A stretch of 5,705 nt of DNA from Pseudomonadota bacterium (GCA_021829055.1 JAJZCS010000146.1:1-5705), one strand, 5' to 3'. Shown: positions 1 through 5,705, counted from the first letter of the stretch. Numbers and translations are program-made. Notes: generated by a model not told the origin, from the sequence alone.

Positions 1-198
1 GACAAGATTGCGCTTTCCATGCTTTTAGAGAAGTCCTCCGACGCCAGTTTTCTGCGTGAGATGATCGGCTTTGCCGCCGAACGGCTGATGCAGCTGGAGA
101 CCGGGGTGCTCTGCAATGCCGCCGCCGCGATGACAAAATGCGCAAGATCGTCGTCGGGCAGCCAGTCCTTCAGGTCCGGAGGAAGCAGAAACGCTTGA
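1..198 (+). pseudogene. IS256-family transposase, N-terminal fragment (5' end beyond the window edge)
   Basis: Frame 1 of the plus strand is open from the window edge to a TGA at 196-198, giving 65 codons. The first ~39 residues (begin DKIALSMLLEKSS, then FLREMIGFAAERLMQLE) match the N-terminus of IS256-type transposases, where a REMIGFAAERLM-like segment precedes the DNA-binding region. Intact members start only a few residues before the first codon seen here, so the start lies just outside the window. After about base 118 the reading becomes unrelated to the family (Ala-rich, then Ser-rich), because that DNA is the opposite strand of an IS1182-type transposase gene. The DDE catalytic domain, normally several hundred residues further on, is missing. 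The gene is a dead remnant and cannot act as a transposase alone. Confidence 0.6.
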
Positions 199-227
199 TC
201 GCGTTCACATGAAACAAAAGTGGCCAT
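118..227 (-). pseudogene. IS1182-type (DDE) transposase, N-terminal fragment
   Basis: Reading the minus strand from an ATG at 227 gives about 35 residues (begin MATFVSCERDQAFLLPPDL, then KDWLPDDDLAHFVIAA). The LLPPDL..WLP.D.LA.F pattern is the characteristic start of IS1182-type transposases of the IS5/IS1182 group. At about 126-118 the match ends and the frame continues, still open to base 1, as the antisense of the IS256-type fragment, which is meaningless sequence. The DDE core is absent. There is no clear Shine-Dalgarno sequence before the ATG, which sits inside a perfect 10-base palindrome, GGCCATGGCC (222-231). The fragment has the same orientation as the upstream operon, so readthrough transcription would cross it. 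Assignment to IS1182 rather than another IS5-like group is by pattern only. Confidence 0.6.
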
Positions 228-229
228 GG

Positions 230-250
230 CCGATTCTAGCCAAATATCGG
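230..250. repeat. Short inverted repeat CCGAT-N11-ATCGG between the reductase gene and the IS fragment
   Basis: Five-base perfect arms at 230-234 and 246-250 flank an 11-base AT-rich loop in the 36-base space between the thiol reductase stop and the IS1182-type start codon. There is no T-run on either side, so it is not a typical intrinsic terminator. It may be part of an IS end or chance. Confidence 0.2.
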
Positions 251-263
251 AGGTTTTGATGCC

Positions 264-2297
264 TCAATCCGACAGGCTGCTAGGAGAGTCGACTGCCTCC
301 GTAACAATAGCGGGTGTCAGAATCTGCGGCAGTAGTTTCGCTGGAGCATGGCTGGGTGGAAAATAGACGTAAAATGGCACACCATCACGGTGATAACGGC
401 TAAGAAATGCAGTGATATTCCTTTCCCGCCGCGTCCAGTTGCCATACATCAAAGTAACTCCATGTGATGCGAAACTCCGGCGTACAGAACTTTGCGCAAG
501 TGCCACGCGTTCGTTCACTTGGCAGGTAATGCACCAAGCCGCGCCCATGTCGACAAAAACCGGTTTGCCTTCCGCACGCAGAGCATCCAGCCTCGCCATC
601 GAGAATGGGATAGCATCCGGAATGGTGGTGGTCTGCATTTCGGAGGAGGGAGGCGGAATACATAGCAGCAGAAAAAAGATGGCAACGGCACTGATCAGCG
701 CAACGCCACGGGACAACCATCCACGGAAACGAAGCAACCAGAATGCGAAGGCTATCAGTAGCGCCCCTACGGCCACCACCAGCACACCACCGGCGCCAAC
801 CTCAGTTGCCATCAGCCACAGCAGCCAGATCGCGGTCGCGAACATGGGGAAAGCCAGAAATTGCCTCAGGCTGGCCATCCACGGCCCTGGTCTAGGCAAT
901 GCACGCCCTGCACCGGGCATTGCAGCAAGCAATACGAACGGTAGCGAAATGCCAACACCCAAAGCGCCAAATACGCTCACCCCCAAGGCGATCGGCGCGG
1001 CCAGCGCAGCGGCGACTGCACCAGCCATGAAGGGTGCAGTGCACGGCGTCGCCACGATTACGGCGAGCAATCCGGTCGCGAAGCTGCCAAGGAGGTCACC
1101 TCGGTTCGCGACTCCCGAACCAAAGCTTTGGTTCATGCGAAACTCGAATAAGCCGACAAAATTCAACCCGATCGCGAACACCAGCCAAGCCATCGCAGCG
1201 ACGAATGTAGGCGACTGGAATTGGAACCCCCAGCCCAACGCCGTGCCGCCAGCGCGCAAGGCAAGCAGCGCACCGCCAAGAGCGACCATCGCGACGATGG
1301 CTCCAGCAGCGTATGCGATGGCATCATGCCGAGCACCCTTGCGATCATGGGCGCTCAATTTCGCTATAGCAAAGGCTTTCATCGCCAGAACAGGAAAGAC
1401 GCAAGGCATAAGGTTGAGGATCAGACCACCCAGCAACGCAGCACCGATCCAAACAAAGAAAGGTGCATGGGGCGTTGCGTCAAACCTAGTTTCAGATATG
1501 GCCTCGATTCTTAGCACCTGCATGCGGCCAGAAGGGGCCGTGATTTCTATCACACCTTTCAACGGGCCGTTAATTTTGTGCGATTTTAAGTTAAGATGAA
1601 GGAAAAAACCTTTGTTAAAAAACGATATTTCTTGGCTTTTTGCGTTCTCGATCGCGTTGGGACTGAACGGATAAAAATGTGCGGACTGGACGGTTTTCTG
1701 TCCCAAGCCGGCGCCTGTGATAACTAAACTGCCGTCGGGAGTAATGGCAGCGCGGAAAGGTGAAGGGCGCGGTTCGGCACGCGCTGCAGCGGCAAACAGG
1801 GCCGCTTGCTTTGATGGCGTCGGCGTACCCCGCGGCAGATGAAGGCCGAATTCTCCTGATTCCGGGATGCAGATTTTTGGATTGCAGATTAACCATCTCG
1901 CACGCGCATGTATGGCAATCCCAGCCATACTTGGCGGAGCCCGCAGCTTCAGCGTGAATGGCAATAAGACTGTGCCTGTCTCAACGTAAACACCCAGTCC
2001 TTCGGCCCGCAACCAAGAAGGGGCCGGGTATCGCAGCACACCCAGTTTGGCGCCCAGTGGCGAAAGCAAGTCTATCGTTGGCGGCTGCCCAGCGTCGCCC
2101 GGGTCCGACCAATAAATGTGCCAGCCGGGCTGGAGGTGAAACAGCAGACCTAATTCGATCACCCCGCCCTGAACCGCACTCTTGGTAGATACGATTGAGA
2201 CCACCGCCTGTGGTGACCGCACCACATTACTCTCTTCCGCTCGTGCAAGCGAGGGTATTGTAAATAGTACAGCAAGGCATACCAGAAGCCGCAACAT
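264..2297 (-). CDS. dsbD: DsbD/ScsB-type thiol:disulfide interchange protein (protein-disulfide reductase)
   Basis: This is an inner-membrane protein that carries reducing equivalents from cytoplasmic thioredoxin to periplasmic thiol proteins. The chosen ATG gives 677 residues and places a signal peptide at residues 1-20 with an AxA-type cleavage site (ALA-type motif ARA before EE). A large periplasmic domain follows (about 21-275) with a CNPKIC cysteine pair (C138, C143). Next comes a membrane domain of about eight segments (about 280-547) with the two paired cysteines of the family, C299 in NLMPCVFPV and C419 in ATPCTAPF. The C-terminal thioredoxin-like domain has WCITC (C589, C592) and a VPF segment (P641) in the cis-proline position. 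All three redox pairs are present, so it looks functional. The N-terminal domain is longer than in E. coli DsbD (565 residues in total), which is closer to ScsB proteins. An in-frame ATG at 2336 is an alternative start but would place 13 extra residues before the signal peptide. The gene begins 61 bases after the merR-like gene, and its stop is 36 bases from an IS fragment. Confidence 0.9.
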   Translation of the reverse strand: MLRLLVCLAVLFTIPSLARAEESNVVRSPQAVVSIVSTKSAVQGGVIELGLLFHLQPGWHIYWSDPGDAGQPPTIDLLSPLGAKLGVLRYPAPSWLRAEGLGVYVETGTVLLPFTLKLRAPPSMAGIAIHARARWLICNPKICIPESGEFGLHLPRGTPTPSKQAALFAAAARAEPRPSPFRAAITPDGSLVITGAGLGQKTVQSAHFYPFSPNAIENAKSQEISFFNKGFFLHLNLKSHKINGPLKGVIEITAPSGRMQVLRIEAISETRFDATPHAPFFVWIGAALLGGLILNLMPCVFPVLAMKAFAIAKLSAHDRKGARHDAIAYAAGAIVAMVALGGALLALRAGGTALGWGFQFQSPTFVAAMAWLVFAIGLNFVGLFEFRMNQSFGSGVANRGDLLGSFATGLLAVIVATPCTAPFMAGAVAAALAAPIALGVSVFGALGVGISLPFVLLAAMPGAGRALPRPGPWMASLRQFLAFPMFATAIWLLWLMATEVGAGGVLVVAVGALLIAFAFWLLRFRGWLSRGVALISAVAIFFLLLCIPPPSSEMQTTTIPDAIPFSMARLDALRAEGKPVFVDMGAAWCITCQVNERVALAQSSVRRSFASHGVTLMYGNWTRRERNITAFLSRYHRDGVPFYVYFPPSHAPAKLLPQILTPAIVTEAVDSPSSLSD

Positions 2298-2358
2298 CCG
2301 ACGCTTATCGCATATGTCACGTCTGAACGCGATCATCCCCAGATTCGCGCCCGCTCGT

Positions 2359-2919
2359 TCAATCAAGGCTGACGCGCAATGCTTCCAGCAATAGGAGCGT
2401 TTCCTGCAACGCGGTACGCACGTGGGCGAGTTTCTGCTCTGCAGGCAGTTGATGCGCGGATGCACGTGCATTCAATGGTCGAGGCTCTGTCACCGTTGCG
2501 GGCGCCTTGTCAGCTGGCTTTGAAGCGGCAACGGGAAGACTTGCCAGCAGGTCAGGCTCATCGCCTCGGCGGCTAACGCGCTCAGCTTCTGCAGCCTCGC
2601 GCTCTTCGGGGGAAGCCGGTGGGATGTGCTCGTGGAGCATACCGCCCCCCTCTTTCAACAGCCGCTGCACACCTTTAATTGTATAGCCCTGAATATAAAG
2701 CAAATCGGATATTCTTCGGAGCAACACCACGTCGTCTGGTCGGTAATACCTGCGACCACCGCCACGCTTCAGGGGCCTGATCCGCGGAAATTTTGTTTCC
2801 CAGAATCTGAGGACGTGTTGCGGCACATGCAGATCGTCGGCCACCTCGCTGATGGTACGGTACGCCTCCGCGGATTTGCGGCTACGACCGGAAGCAGGGT
2901 CGATATTTTTCGCGTTCAC
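2359..2919 (-). CDS. MerR-family transcriptional regulator
   Basis: This is a predicted DNA-binding regulator of 186 residues. The helix-turn-helix lies at about 20-40 ([20 protein letters not shown]). The wing is [13 protein letters not shown] (52-64), followed by a helix pair including [19 protein letters not shown] (72-90), a typical MerR N-terminal domain. The rest is a low-complexity Ala/Pro/Glu linker (about 100-155) and a short, probably helical, C-terminus (160-186). I see no cysteine cluster or drug-binding fold, so no metal or ligand can be assigned. The start is GTG at 2919, and its GTGA overlaps the ihfA stop codon by four bases, which implies translational coupling. No strong Shine-Dalgarno sequence precedes it. 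A MerR-type gene directly after ihfA is a recurring alphaproteobacterial arrangement. Its target is unknown; one candidate site is the palindrome before ihfA. Confidence 0.9.
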   Translation of the reverse strand: MNAKNIDPASGRSRKSAEAYRTISEVADDLHVPQHVLRFWETKFPRIRPLKRGGGRRYYRPDDVVLLRRISDLLYIQGYTIKGVQRLLKEGGGMLHEHIPPASPEEREAAEAERVSRRGDEPDLLASLPVAASKPADKAPATVTEPRPLNARASAHQLPAEQKLAHVRTALQETLLLLEALRVSLD

Positions 2920-3224
2920 GGATTAGGGGCCGACATTAGGCCCTGATCCACCGCGTCCCGCAGAATATGGCTCGGTCGGAACGTCAGAACCCGGCGGGGT
3001 AGAATTGGCACTTCACGCCCGGTTTTCGGGTTCCGGCCAACACGACGTCCTTTTTGACGGACAGAAAAGGTCCCAAAGCCGGTGATTTTCACGGAATCGC
3101 CTTCTGCCAGCGCGCACCGCATCCGGTCGAGCATGTCCTCAAGCAACTGCGCGGATTCGTTACGCGACAAACCAACAGCTAGGTAAATCGCCTGGGCCAA
3201 GGCTGCGCGTGTCAAAGTCTTCAT
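2916..3224 (-). CDS. ihfA: Integration host factor, alpha subunit
   Basis: IHF alpha pairs with IHF beta to form a DNA-bending protein used in transcription, recombination and replication. The 102-residue product starts [14 protein letters not shown] and has the [16 protein letters not shown] helix (18-33) and the [11 protein letters not shown] core (46-56). Its beta-arm contains [12 protein letters not shown] (63-74), with P66 in the place of the intercalating proline P65 of E. coli IhfA. The conserved RRVLTFRPS segment follows at 77-85. The RNPKTG.E.PI.PRRV pattern and the MKTLTRA start favour the alpha subunit over IHF beta or HU. E. coli IhfA has 99 residues, so the length is normal. The gene lies 61 bases after fabH and overlaps the next gene by four bases. 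No ribosome binding site sits at normal distance from the ATG: the only AAGGA is about 20 bases away and within a palindrome. This makes a leaderless message plausible. Confidence 0.95.
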   Translation of the reverse strand: MKTLTRAALAQAIYLAVGLSRNESAQLLEDMLDRMRCALAEGDSVKITGFGTFSVRQKGRRVGRNPKTGREVPILPRRVLTFRPSHILRDAVDQGLMSAPNP

Positions 3225-3258
3225 TTTTCAAGATTACCAAGTTTTCCTTGGCGGTCAA
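3225..3258 (-). promoter_or_regulatory. Candidate sigma-70-type promoter for ihfA, predicting a leaderless transcript
   Basis: On the minus strand a TTGACC box (3258-3253, five of six matches to TTGACA) is followed by 16 bases and then TAATCT (3236-3231). The latter is preceded by TG one base upstream, as in an extended -10 element. The -10 box itself is a poor match (three of six), so the call depends on the -35 and TG elements. Initiation at the usual distance would fall at or next to the A of the ihfA ATG at 3224. The absence of a well-placed Shine-Dalgarno sequence fits that arrangement. A promoter here would let ihfA and the MerR-type gene be expressed independently of rpmF-plsX-fabH. 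Confidence 0.35.
3237..3251 (-). repeat. Inverted repeat CCAAG-N5-CTTGG before ihfA, possible operator
   Basis: Perfect five-base arms separated by GAAAA lie between the candidate -35 and -10 boxes of the ihfA promoter. MerR-family proteins typically bind dyad repeats in the promoter spacer, and a MerR-type gene is the second gene downstream. This position therefore suggests an operator for self-regulation, which is inference. The spacer is 16 bases, shorter than the 19-20 bases of classical MerR-activated promoters, so a repressor site or a coincidental repeat is also possible. Arms of five bases are short enough to occur by chance. Confidence 0.35.
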
Positions 3259-3285
3259 CAACGATCAGTATCCGAAGAATTTATA

Positions 3286-4257
3286 TCACGCCCGAATTAA
3301 TGCCGCCCCCCAAGTAAGCCCTCCACCTAGTGCCTCGATTAAGACGAGGTGGCCCGGTTTGATGCGGCCATCAGCGTATGCTTCGGCAAGGGCAAGCGGA
3401 ATTGATGCCGCCGAGGTATTGGCGTGGCGGTCGACCGTGACAACAACCTGATCTTGCCTTAAATTCAGACGCTTACCCATTGCGTCGATTATCCGGAGAT
3501 TGGCTTGATGCGGTACGAGCCAGTCGATATCGGCAGAAGTCAGCCCGTTTGCGTGCAGGGCTTCCTCTACAGCGTCGGAAAGTTTACCAACCGCATGGCG
3601 AAATACCTCGCGACCGTTCATCACCAGCTTTTGGGGCTTCGTGCTCTGTCCCGTTGCCCCATCAATATAAAGAATGTCGCCAAAACGACCGTCGGCGTGG
3701 AGATGGGTTGAAATTATCCCACGCCCACTCGCATCGTCCGTCTCGTCGTCCCAAGTCAGTACAGCAGCACCAGCACCGTCGCCGAACAGCACGCAGGTGC
3801 TGCGATCCTGCCAGTTCATTAGGCGGGAAAACACCTCTGTCCCGACAACAAGAGCCGCGCGGCACTGTCTTGTCCGCAACATAGCATCAGCGACCGAAAG
3901 TCCATAAACGAAACCCGAGCAAGCTGCCGAGATATCGAAGGCAAACCCCTTTGTGACACCGAGTTGCGCCTGAATCGCAGTGGCGGTGGATGGGAAACCC
4001 TGGTCCGGCGTTGACGTCGCTACGATGATTGCGTCAACGTTTGCGATCCCGATTTGTGCACGATCCAACGCCGCGCGTGCGGCCGCCGCACCCATGAACG
4101 CGGCCGTCTCGCGATCGTCGGCAATGTGGCGCTGTATAATCCCGGTTCGTTCACGGATCCATGTGTCGGAAGTATCGATCGTCATCGCAAGTTCGTCATT
4201 GGAGACGATGCGCGTGGGCAAATAGCCTCCAACGCCGGCGAGAAAGCTTCCTGTCAT
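3286..4257 (-). CDS. fabH: 3-oxoacyl-[acyl-carrier-protein] synthase III (beta-ketoacyl-ACP synthase III)
   Basis: FabH starts type II fatty-acid synthesis in the cytoplasm by condensing acetyl-CoA with malonyl-ACP. The 323-residue protein has the complete family catalytic triad: C113 in SAACSGFVYGL, H250 in VPHQAN and N280 in HANTSAAS. Other family signatures are the TSDTWIRERTGI segment (29-40), the FGDGAGAAVL segment (158-167), and the C-terminal GGGLTWGAALIR (311-322). The length is that expected for the family (E. coli FabH 317). The ATG at 4257 follows the plsX TGA after only two bases, so the two genes are probably translationally coupled. The 61-base gap after its stop is the only non-overlapping space before ihfA and holds the candidate promoter. 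The gene appears intact and ordinary. Confidence 0.97.
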   Translation of the reverse strand: MTGSFLAGVGGYLPTRIVSNDELAMTIDTSDTWIRERTGIIQRHIADDRETAAFMGAAAARAALDRAQIGIANVDAIIVATSTPDQGFPSTATAIQAQLGVTKGFAFDISAACSGFVYGLSVADAMLRTRQCRAALVVGTEVFSRLMNWQDRSTCVLFGDGAGAAVLTWDDETDDASGRGIISTHLHADGRFGDILYIDGATGQSTKPQKLVMNGREVFRHAVGKLSDAVEEALHANGLTSADIDWLVPHQANLRIIDAMGKRLNLRQDQVVVTVDRHANTSAASIPLALAEAYADGRIKPGHLVLIEALGGGLTWGAALIRA

Positions 4258-4259
4258 GA

Positions 4260-5411
4260 TCAGCTCGCCGCAGTTTGCGTGCGAGGCGATGCCGGAATCG
4301 GCACAGTGACCAAGGCAGCACGATTCTCATGCTGTTTCAAACCGTCCCGGATCCGCTCGTTAAAGCGATTGACCACCATGTCGAGGGCAACATCAACTGC
4401 GTGGGCAAACCCTTCGGCATCTGCACCGCCGTGCGACTTCACCACGACGCCGTTCAGGCCGAGGAGAACGGCTCCGTTATAGCGCCTGGGGTCTAGCCAC
4501 TCTCGAAGGCGGTTCAGACCGGGGCGCGCCAAAAGATAAGCAAGCCTGGCGATCGGCGAAGCTGTAAAGACACGCCGCAGCAGCTCAGCCACCAACTTCA
4601 AAGCTCCCTCCCCGGTTTTCAACGCCACGTTGCCGGTAAAACCATCTGTAACAATTACGTCAACCGTGCCTGCAGCAATGTCGTGCCCTTCGACAAACCC
4701 ATGAAACTGCTGACTGATCGGGCTCATTCGGAGCGCTTCGGCAGCCCGCTTCAGAATTTCATCTCCCTTCATCTCCTCGGACCCGACGTTCAGCAGTCCG
4801 ATGGTGGCATGGGGCAATCCGAGGACAGTGCGCGCGAATGCTTCACCCATAACCGCAAACTCAACGAGGTTCCGAGCGTCGCAAAGCATGTTGGCGCCAA
4901 GATCGAGCATAACAACATCACCTCTGGCAGACGGACCGATCGCCGCCATCGCCGGACGATCAATACCGCTCATTGTCTTCAGAACAATTTTTGTAAGTGC
5001 CAGTAAGGCTCCTGTATTGCCTGCCGATACAACGCCAGCAGCTTCGCCATCTGCAACAGCTTCAATCGCCCGGCGCATTGATGCGTCGCGTAAACGCAAG
5101 GCAGCGGTCGGTTTAAGATCATCCGTGATCTGCTCCGTCGTCGGGCGTAATAATACACGGCCTGCCAAGCGTTTCGTACCGGCCAGCAGTGGACGTATTC
5201 CACTTTCCGAGCCAAAAACCAAAAAGCGAGCTTGGGGATGGCGCTCTGCCGCTATCTCAAGCCCTGAAATGATCGCAGCAGGTGCGTTATCTCCCCCCAT
5301 GGCATCGACAGCAAGCAACACGCTGCCTTGCGGCCCTAGGGCAGTGGTTAATGCATCCGCCTTGATCTCGCCCAACTGGGATTCGGAGAGCTCACTCACA
5401 ACAAACACCAC
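4260..5411 (-). CDS. plsX: Phosphate acyltransferase PlsX (acyl-ACP:phosphate transacylase)
   Basis: PlsX converts acyl-ACP and phosphate to acyl-phosphate, the donor used by PlsY to acylate glycerol-3-phosphate, so it feeds membrane phospholipid synthesis. Family motifs are all visible: AVDAMGGDNAP (34-44), SAGNTGALLAL (129-139), MLDLGAN (168-174), LLNVGSEEMKG (206-216), VTDGFTGNVALK (254-265) and YNGAVLLGLNG (311-321). The longest reading begins at a GTG at 5411 and gives 383 residues with a 30-residue leader before the conserved core. No good ribosome binding site precedes that GTG. A second in-frame GTG at 5321 has AAGG four bases upstream and would give 353 residues, close to the usual family length (E. 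coli PlsX 356). The start is therefore uncertain, the function is not. The gene sits 27 bases after rpmF and 2 bases before fabH. Confidence 0.95.
   Translation of the reverse strand: MVFVVSELSESQLGEIKADALTTALGPQGSVLLAVDAMGGDNAPAAIISGLEIAAERHPQARFLVFGSESGIRPLLAGTKRLAGRVLLRPTTEQITDDLKPTAALRLRDASMRRAIEAVADGEAAGVVSAGNTGALLALTKIVLKTMSGIDRPAMAAIGPSARGDVVMLDLGANMLCDARNLVEFAVMGEAFARTVLGLPHATIGLLNVGSEEMKGDEILKRAAEALRMSPISQQFHGFVEGHDIAAGTVDVIVTDGFTGNVALKTGEGALKLVAELLRRVFTASPIARLAYLLARPGLNRLREWLDPRRYNGAVLLGLNGVVVKSHGGADAEGFAHAVDVALDMVVNRFNERIRDGLKQHENRAALVTVPIPASPRTQTAAS
5321..5329 (-). promoter_or_regulatory. Shine-Dalgarno-like AAGG before an alternative plsX GTG start
   Basis: On the minus strand, AAGG and four further bases precede a GTG (5321-5319) that begins VLLAVDAMGGD. 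This is the only purine-rich motif at a workable distance among the candidate plsX starts, and it would produce a protein of normal PlsX length. It lies within the longer reading that starts at 5411, so it may be fortuitous. Confidence 0.3.
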
Positions 5412-5438
5412 GCCACGGGACCGGTTAGGTGAAGCGCG

Positions 5439-5642
5439 TCAGACTCGCACCATGCCCTTCAATGCTTTGCCGACCGTCGCCACTTCCCGGCCATCGTAGT
5501 GACCACAATGGCCGCAAACGTGATGAGGCCGCTTGAGTTCTCCACAATTGCTGCATTCGGCGTGTGATTCCGCGGCGAGGCCGTGATGGCTGCGGCGCAT
5601 ACCGCGCCGTGAGGGGGAAGTCTTTCGCTTGGGTACGGCCAT
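5439..5642 (-). CDS. rpmF: 50S ribosomal protein L32
   Basis: This is a component of the large ribosomal subunit. The 67-residue product begins [20 protein letters not shown], the standard bacterial L32 start. It carries a zinc-ribbon arrangement of CSNC (C30, C33) and CGHC (C43, C46), so it is the zinc-binding, four-cysteine form and not the cysteine-free variant some bacteria express under zinc limitation. The length is typical. An AGAG sequence lies about 11-14 bases before the ATG and may serve as a weak ribosome binding site. It is the first gene of the visible cluster, 27 bases ahead of plsX. In many alphaproteobacteria a DUF177 (YceD-like) gene precedes rpmF; the window ends before one could be seen. 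Confidence 0.97.
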   Translation of the reverse strand: MAVPKRKTSPSRRGMRRSHHGLAAESHAECSNCGELKRPHHVCGHCGHYDGREVATVGKALKGMVRV

Positions 5643-5663
5643 CGGATAATCTCTACTTCGGTC

Positions 5664-5697
5664 AAAAAAGGTTGCGGTGCGGCACTGTTACCAAACC
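5664..5697 (-). terminator. Weak terminator-like hairpin with T-run, 21 bases before rpmF
   Basis: On the minus strand, GGTT-T-GGT and ACC-GC-AACC pair around an 11-base loop and are followed directly by six Ts. The stem is short (seven pairs interrupted by an internal loop), so it would be a weak intrinsic terminator. It could end an upstream transcript or partly attenuate entry into rpmF. No convincing promoter is visible between it and the rpmF start, which argues against a strict terminator. Confidence 0.25.
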
Positions 5698-5705
5698 GTG
5701 AAGCG

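Larger units (their letters stand above)
1..250. mobile_element. Insertion-sequence debris: two truncated transposase 5' ends meeting head to head
   Basis: This end of the window is built from pieces of two unrelated insertion sequences. The plus strand of about 1-120 encodes the N-terminus of an IS256-type transposase, and the minus strand of 227 to about 118 encodes the N-terminus of an IS1182-type transposase. The two coding pieces point toward each other and both stop where they meet, at three GCC repeats followed by GCG (118-129). Neither keeps a catalytic domain inside the window. No complete terminal inverted repeat or target duplication could be identified, so the right boundary of the mobile DNA is a guess. 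It lies somewhere between 228 and the end of the thiol reductase gene at 264, or just inside that gene. The family assignments rest on my recognition of the N-terminal sequences, not on a search. Confidence 0.6.

Noticed and set aside
222..231. Perfect palindrome GGCCATGGCC around the IS1182-type start codon
   Set aside because: It is a 10-base palindrome made largely of an alanine codon next to ATG. It is too short and compositionally easy to count as an operator or recombination site.
412..1599. Long plus-strand open frame (395 codons) antisense to the thiol reductase gene
   Set aside because: Its translation is low in structure, Ala/Pro/Thr-rich and matches no family. It mirrors the GC-biased codon positions of the reductase gene, whose motifs and membrane segments are convincing.
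2298..2358. Promoter or terminator in the gap between the MerR-type gene and the reductase gene
   Set aside because: No -35/-10 pair at acceptable spacing and no hairpin with a T-run were found, so the gap is left unannotated.
2298..2471. Extended N-terminus of the thiol reductase from an upstream start at 2471
   Set aside because: The extra 58 residues overlap the MerR-type gene and precede a well-formed signal peptide, which must be near the N-terminus. They are Cys/Arg-rich and not protein-like.
4801..5499. Plus-strand open frame (232 codons) across plsX and rpmF
   Set aside because: It runs antisense to two clearly recognised genes, is rich in Ala/Ser/Arg without motifs, and bridges their intergenic gap, as expected for a shadow frame.
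1..5705. CRISPR array, tRNA, rRNA or riboswitch
   Set aside because: No regularly spaced direct repeats, cloverleaf pattern or rRNA-like sequence was seen. A tRNA sometimes follows the MerR-type gene at this locus in other alphaproteobacteria, but none is present in the 61-base gap here.

Overview
The window reads as a stretch of an alphaproteobacterial chromosome, probably from the Acetobacteraceae or a nearby Rhodospirillales lineage. The evidence is the minus-strand order rpmF-plsX-fabH-ihfA-merR, a conserved alphaproteobacterial arrangement, together with moderately high GC and the character of the proteins. The family-level placement is inference; the gene order is read directly.

Layout, following transcription from right to left on the minus strand. 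The right edge holds a weak terminator-like hairpin (5664-5697), then rpmF (ribosomal protein L32), plsX (phosphate acyltransferase), fabH (3-oxoacyl-ACP synthase III), a 61-base gap with a promoter-like sequence and a small palindrome, ihfA (IHF alpha subunit), a MerR-family regulator whose GTG start overlaps the ihfA stop, and a large DsbD/ScsB-type membrane thiol-disulfide reductase. The spacing is tight throughout: 27 bases, 2 bases, 61 bases, a 4-base overlap, and 61 bases. No strong terminator is visible inside the cluster. All six genes may be read as one transcript, possibly with a second start before ihfA.

The left edge (about 1-250) is insertion-sequence debris. An IS256-type transposase N-terminus on the plus strand runs into an IS1182-type transposase N-terminus on the minus strand, meeting at a short GCC run near 118-126. 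Both are cut off after roughly 35-40 residues. The start of the IS1182-type fragment lies only 36 bases past the stop codon of the thiol reductase gene, so mobile DNA has landed directly at the end of the operon.

Functionally, plsX and fabH link phospholipid precursor formation to fatty-acid initiation, rpmF ties the cluster to ribosome production, and IHF plus the MerR-type protein are DNA-binding regulators. The thiol reductase exports reducing power to the periplasm and is the least expected member. I see no convincing undescribed system. The points most worth a second look are the ihfA promoter region, the IS junction, and the position of the reductase gene.
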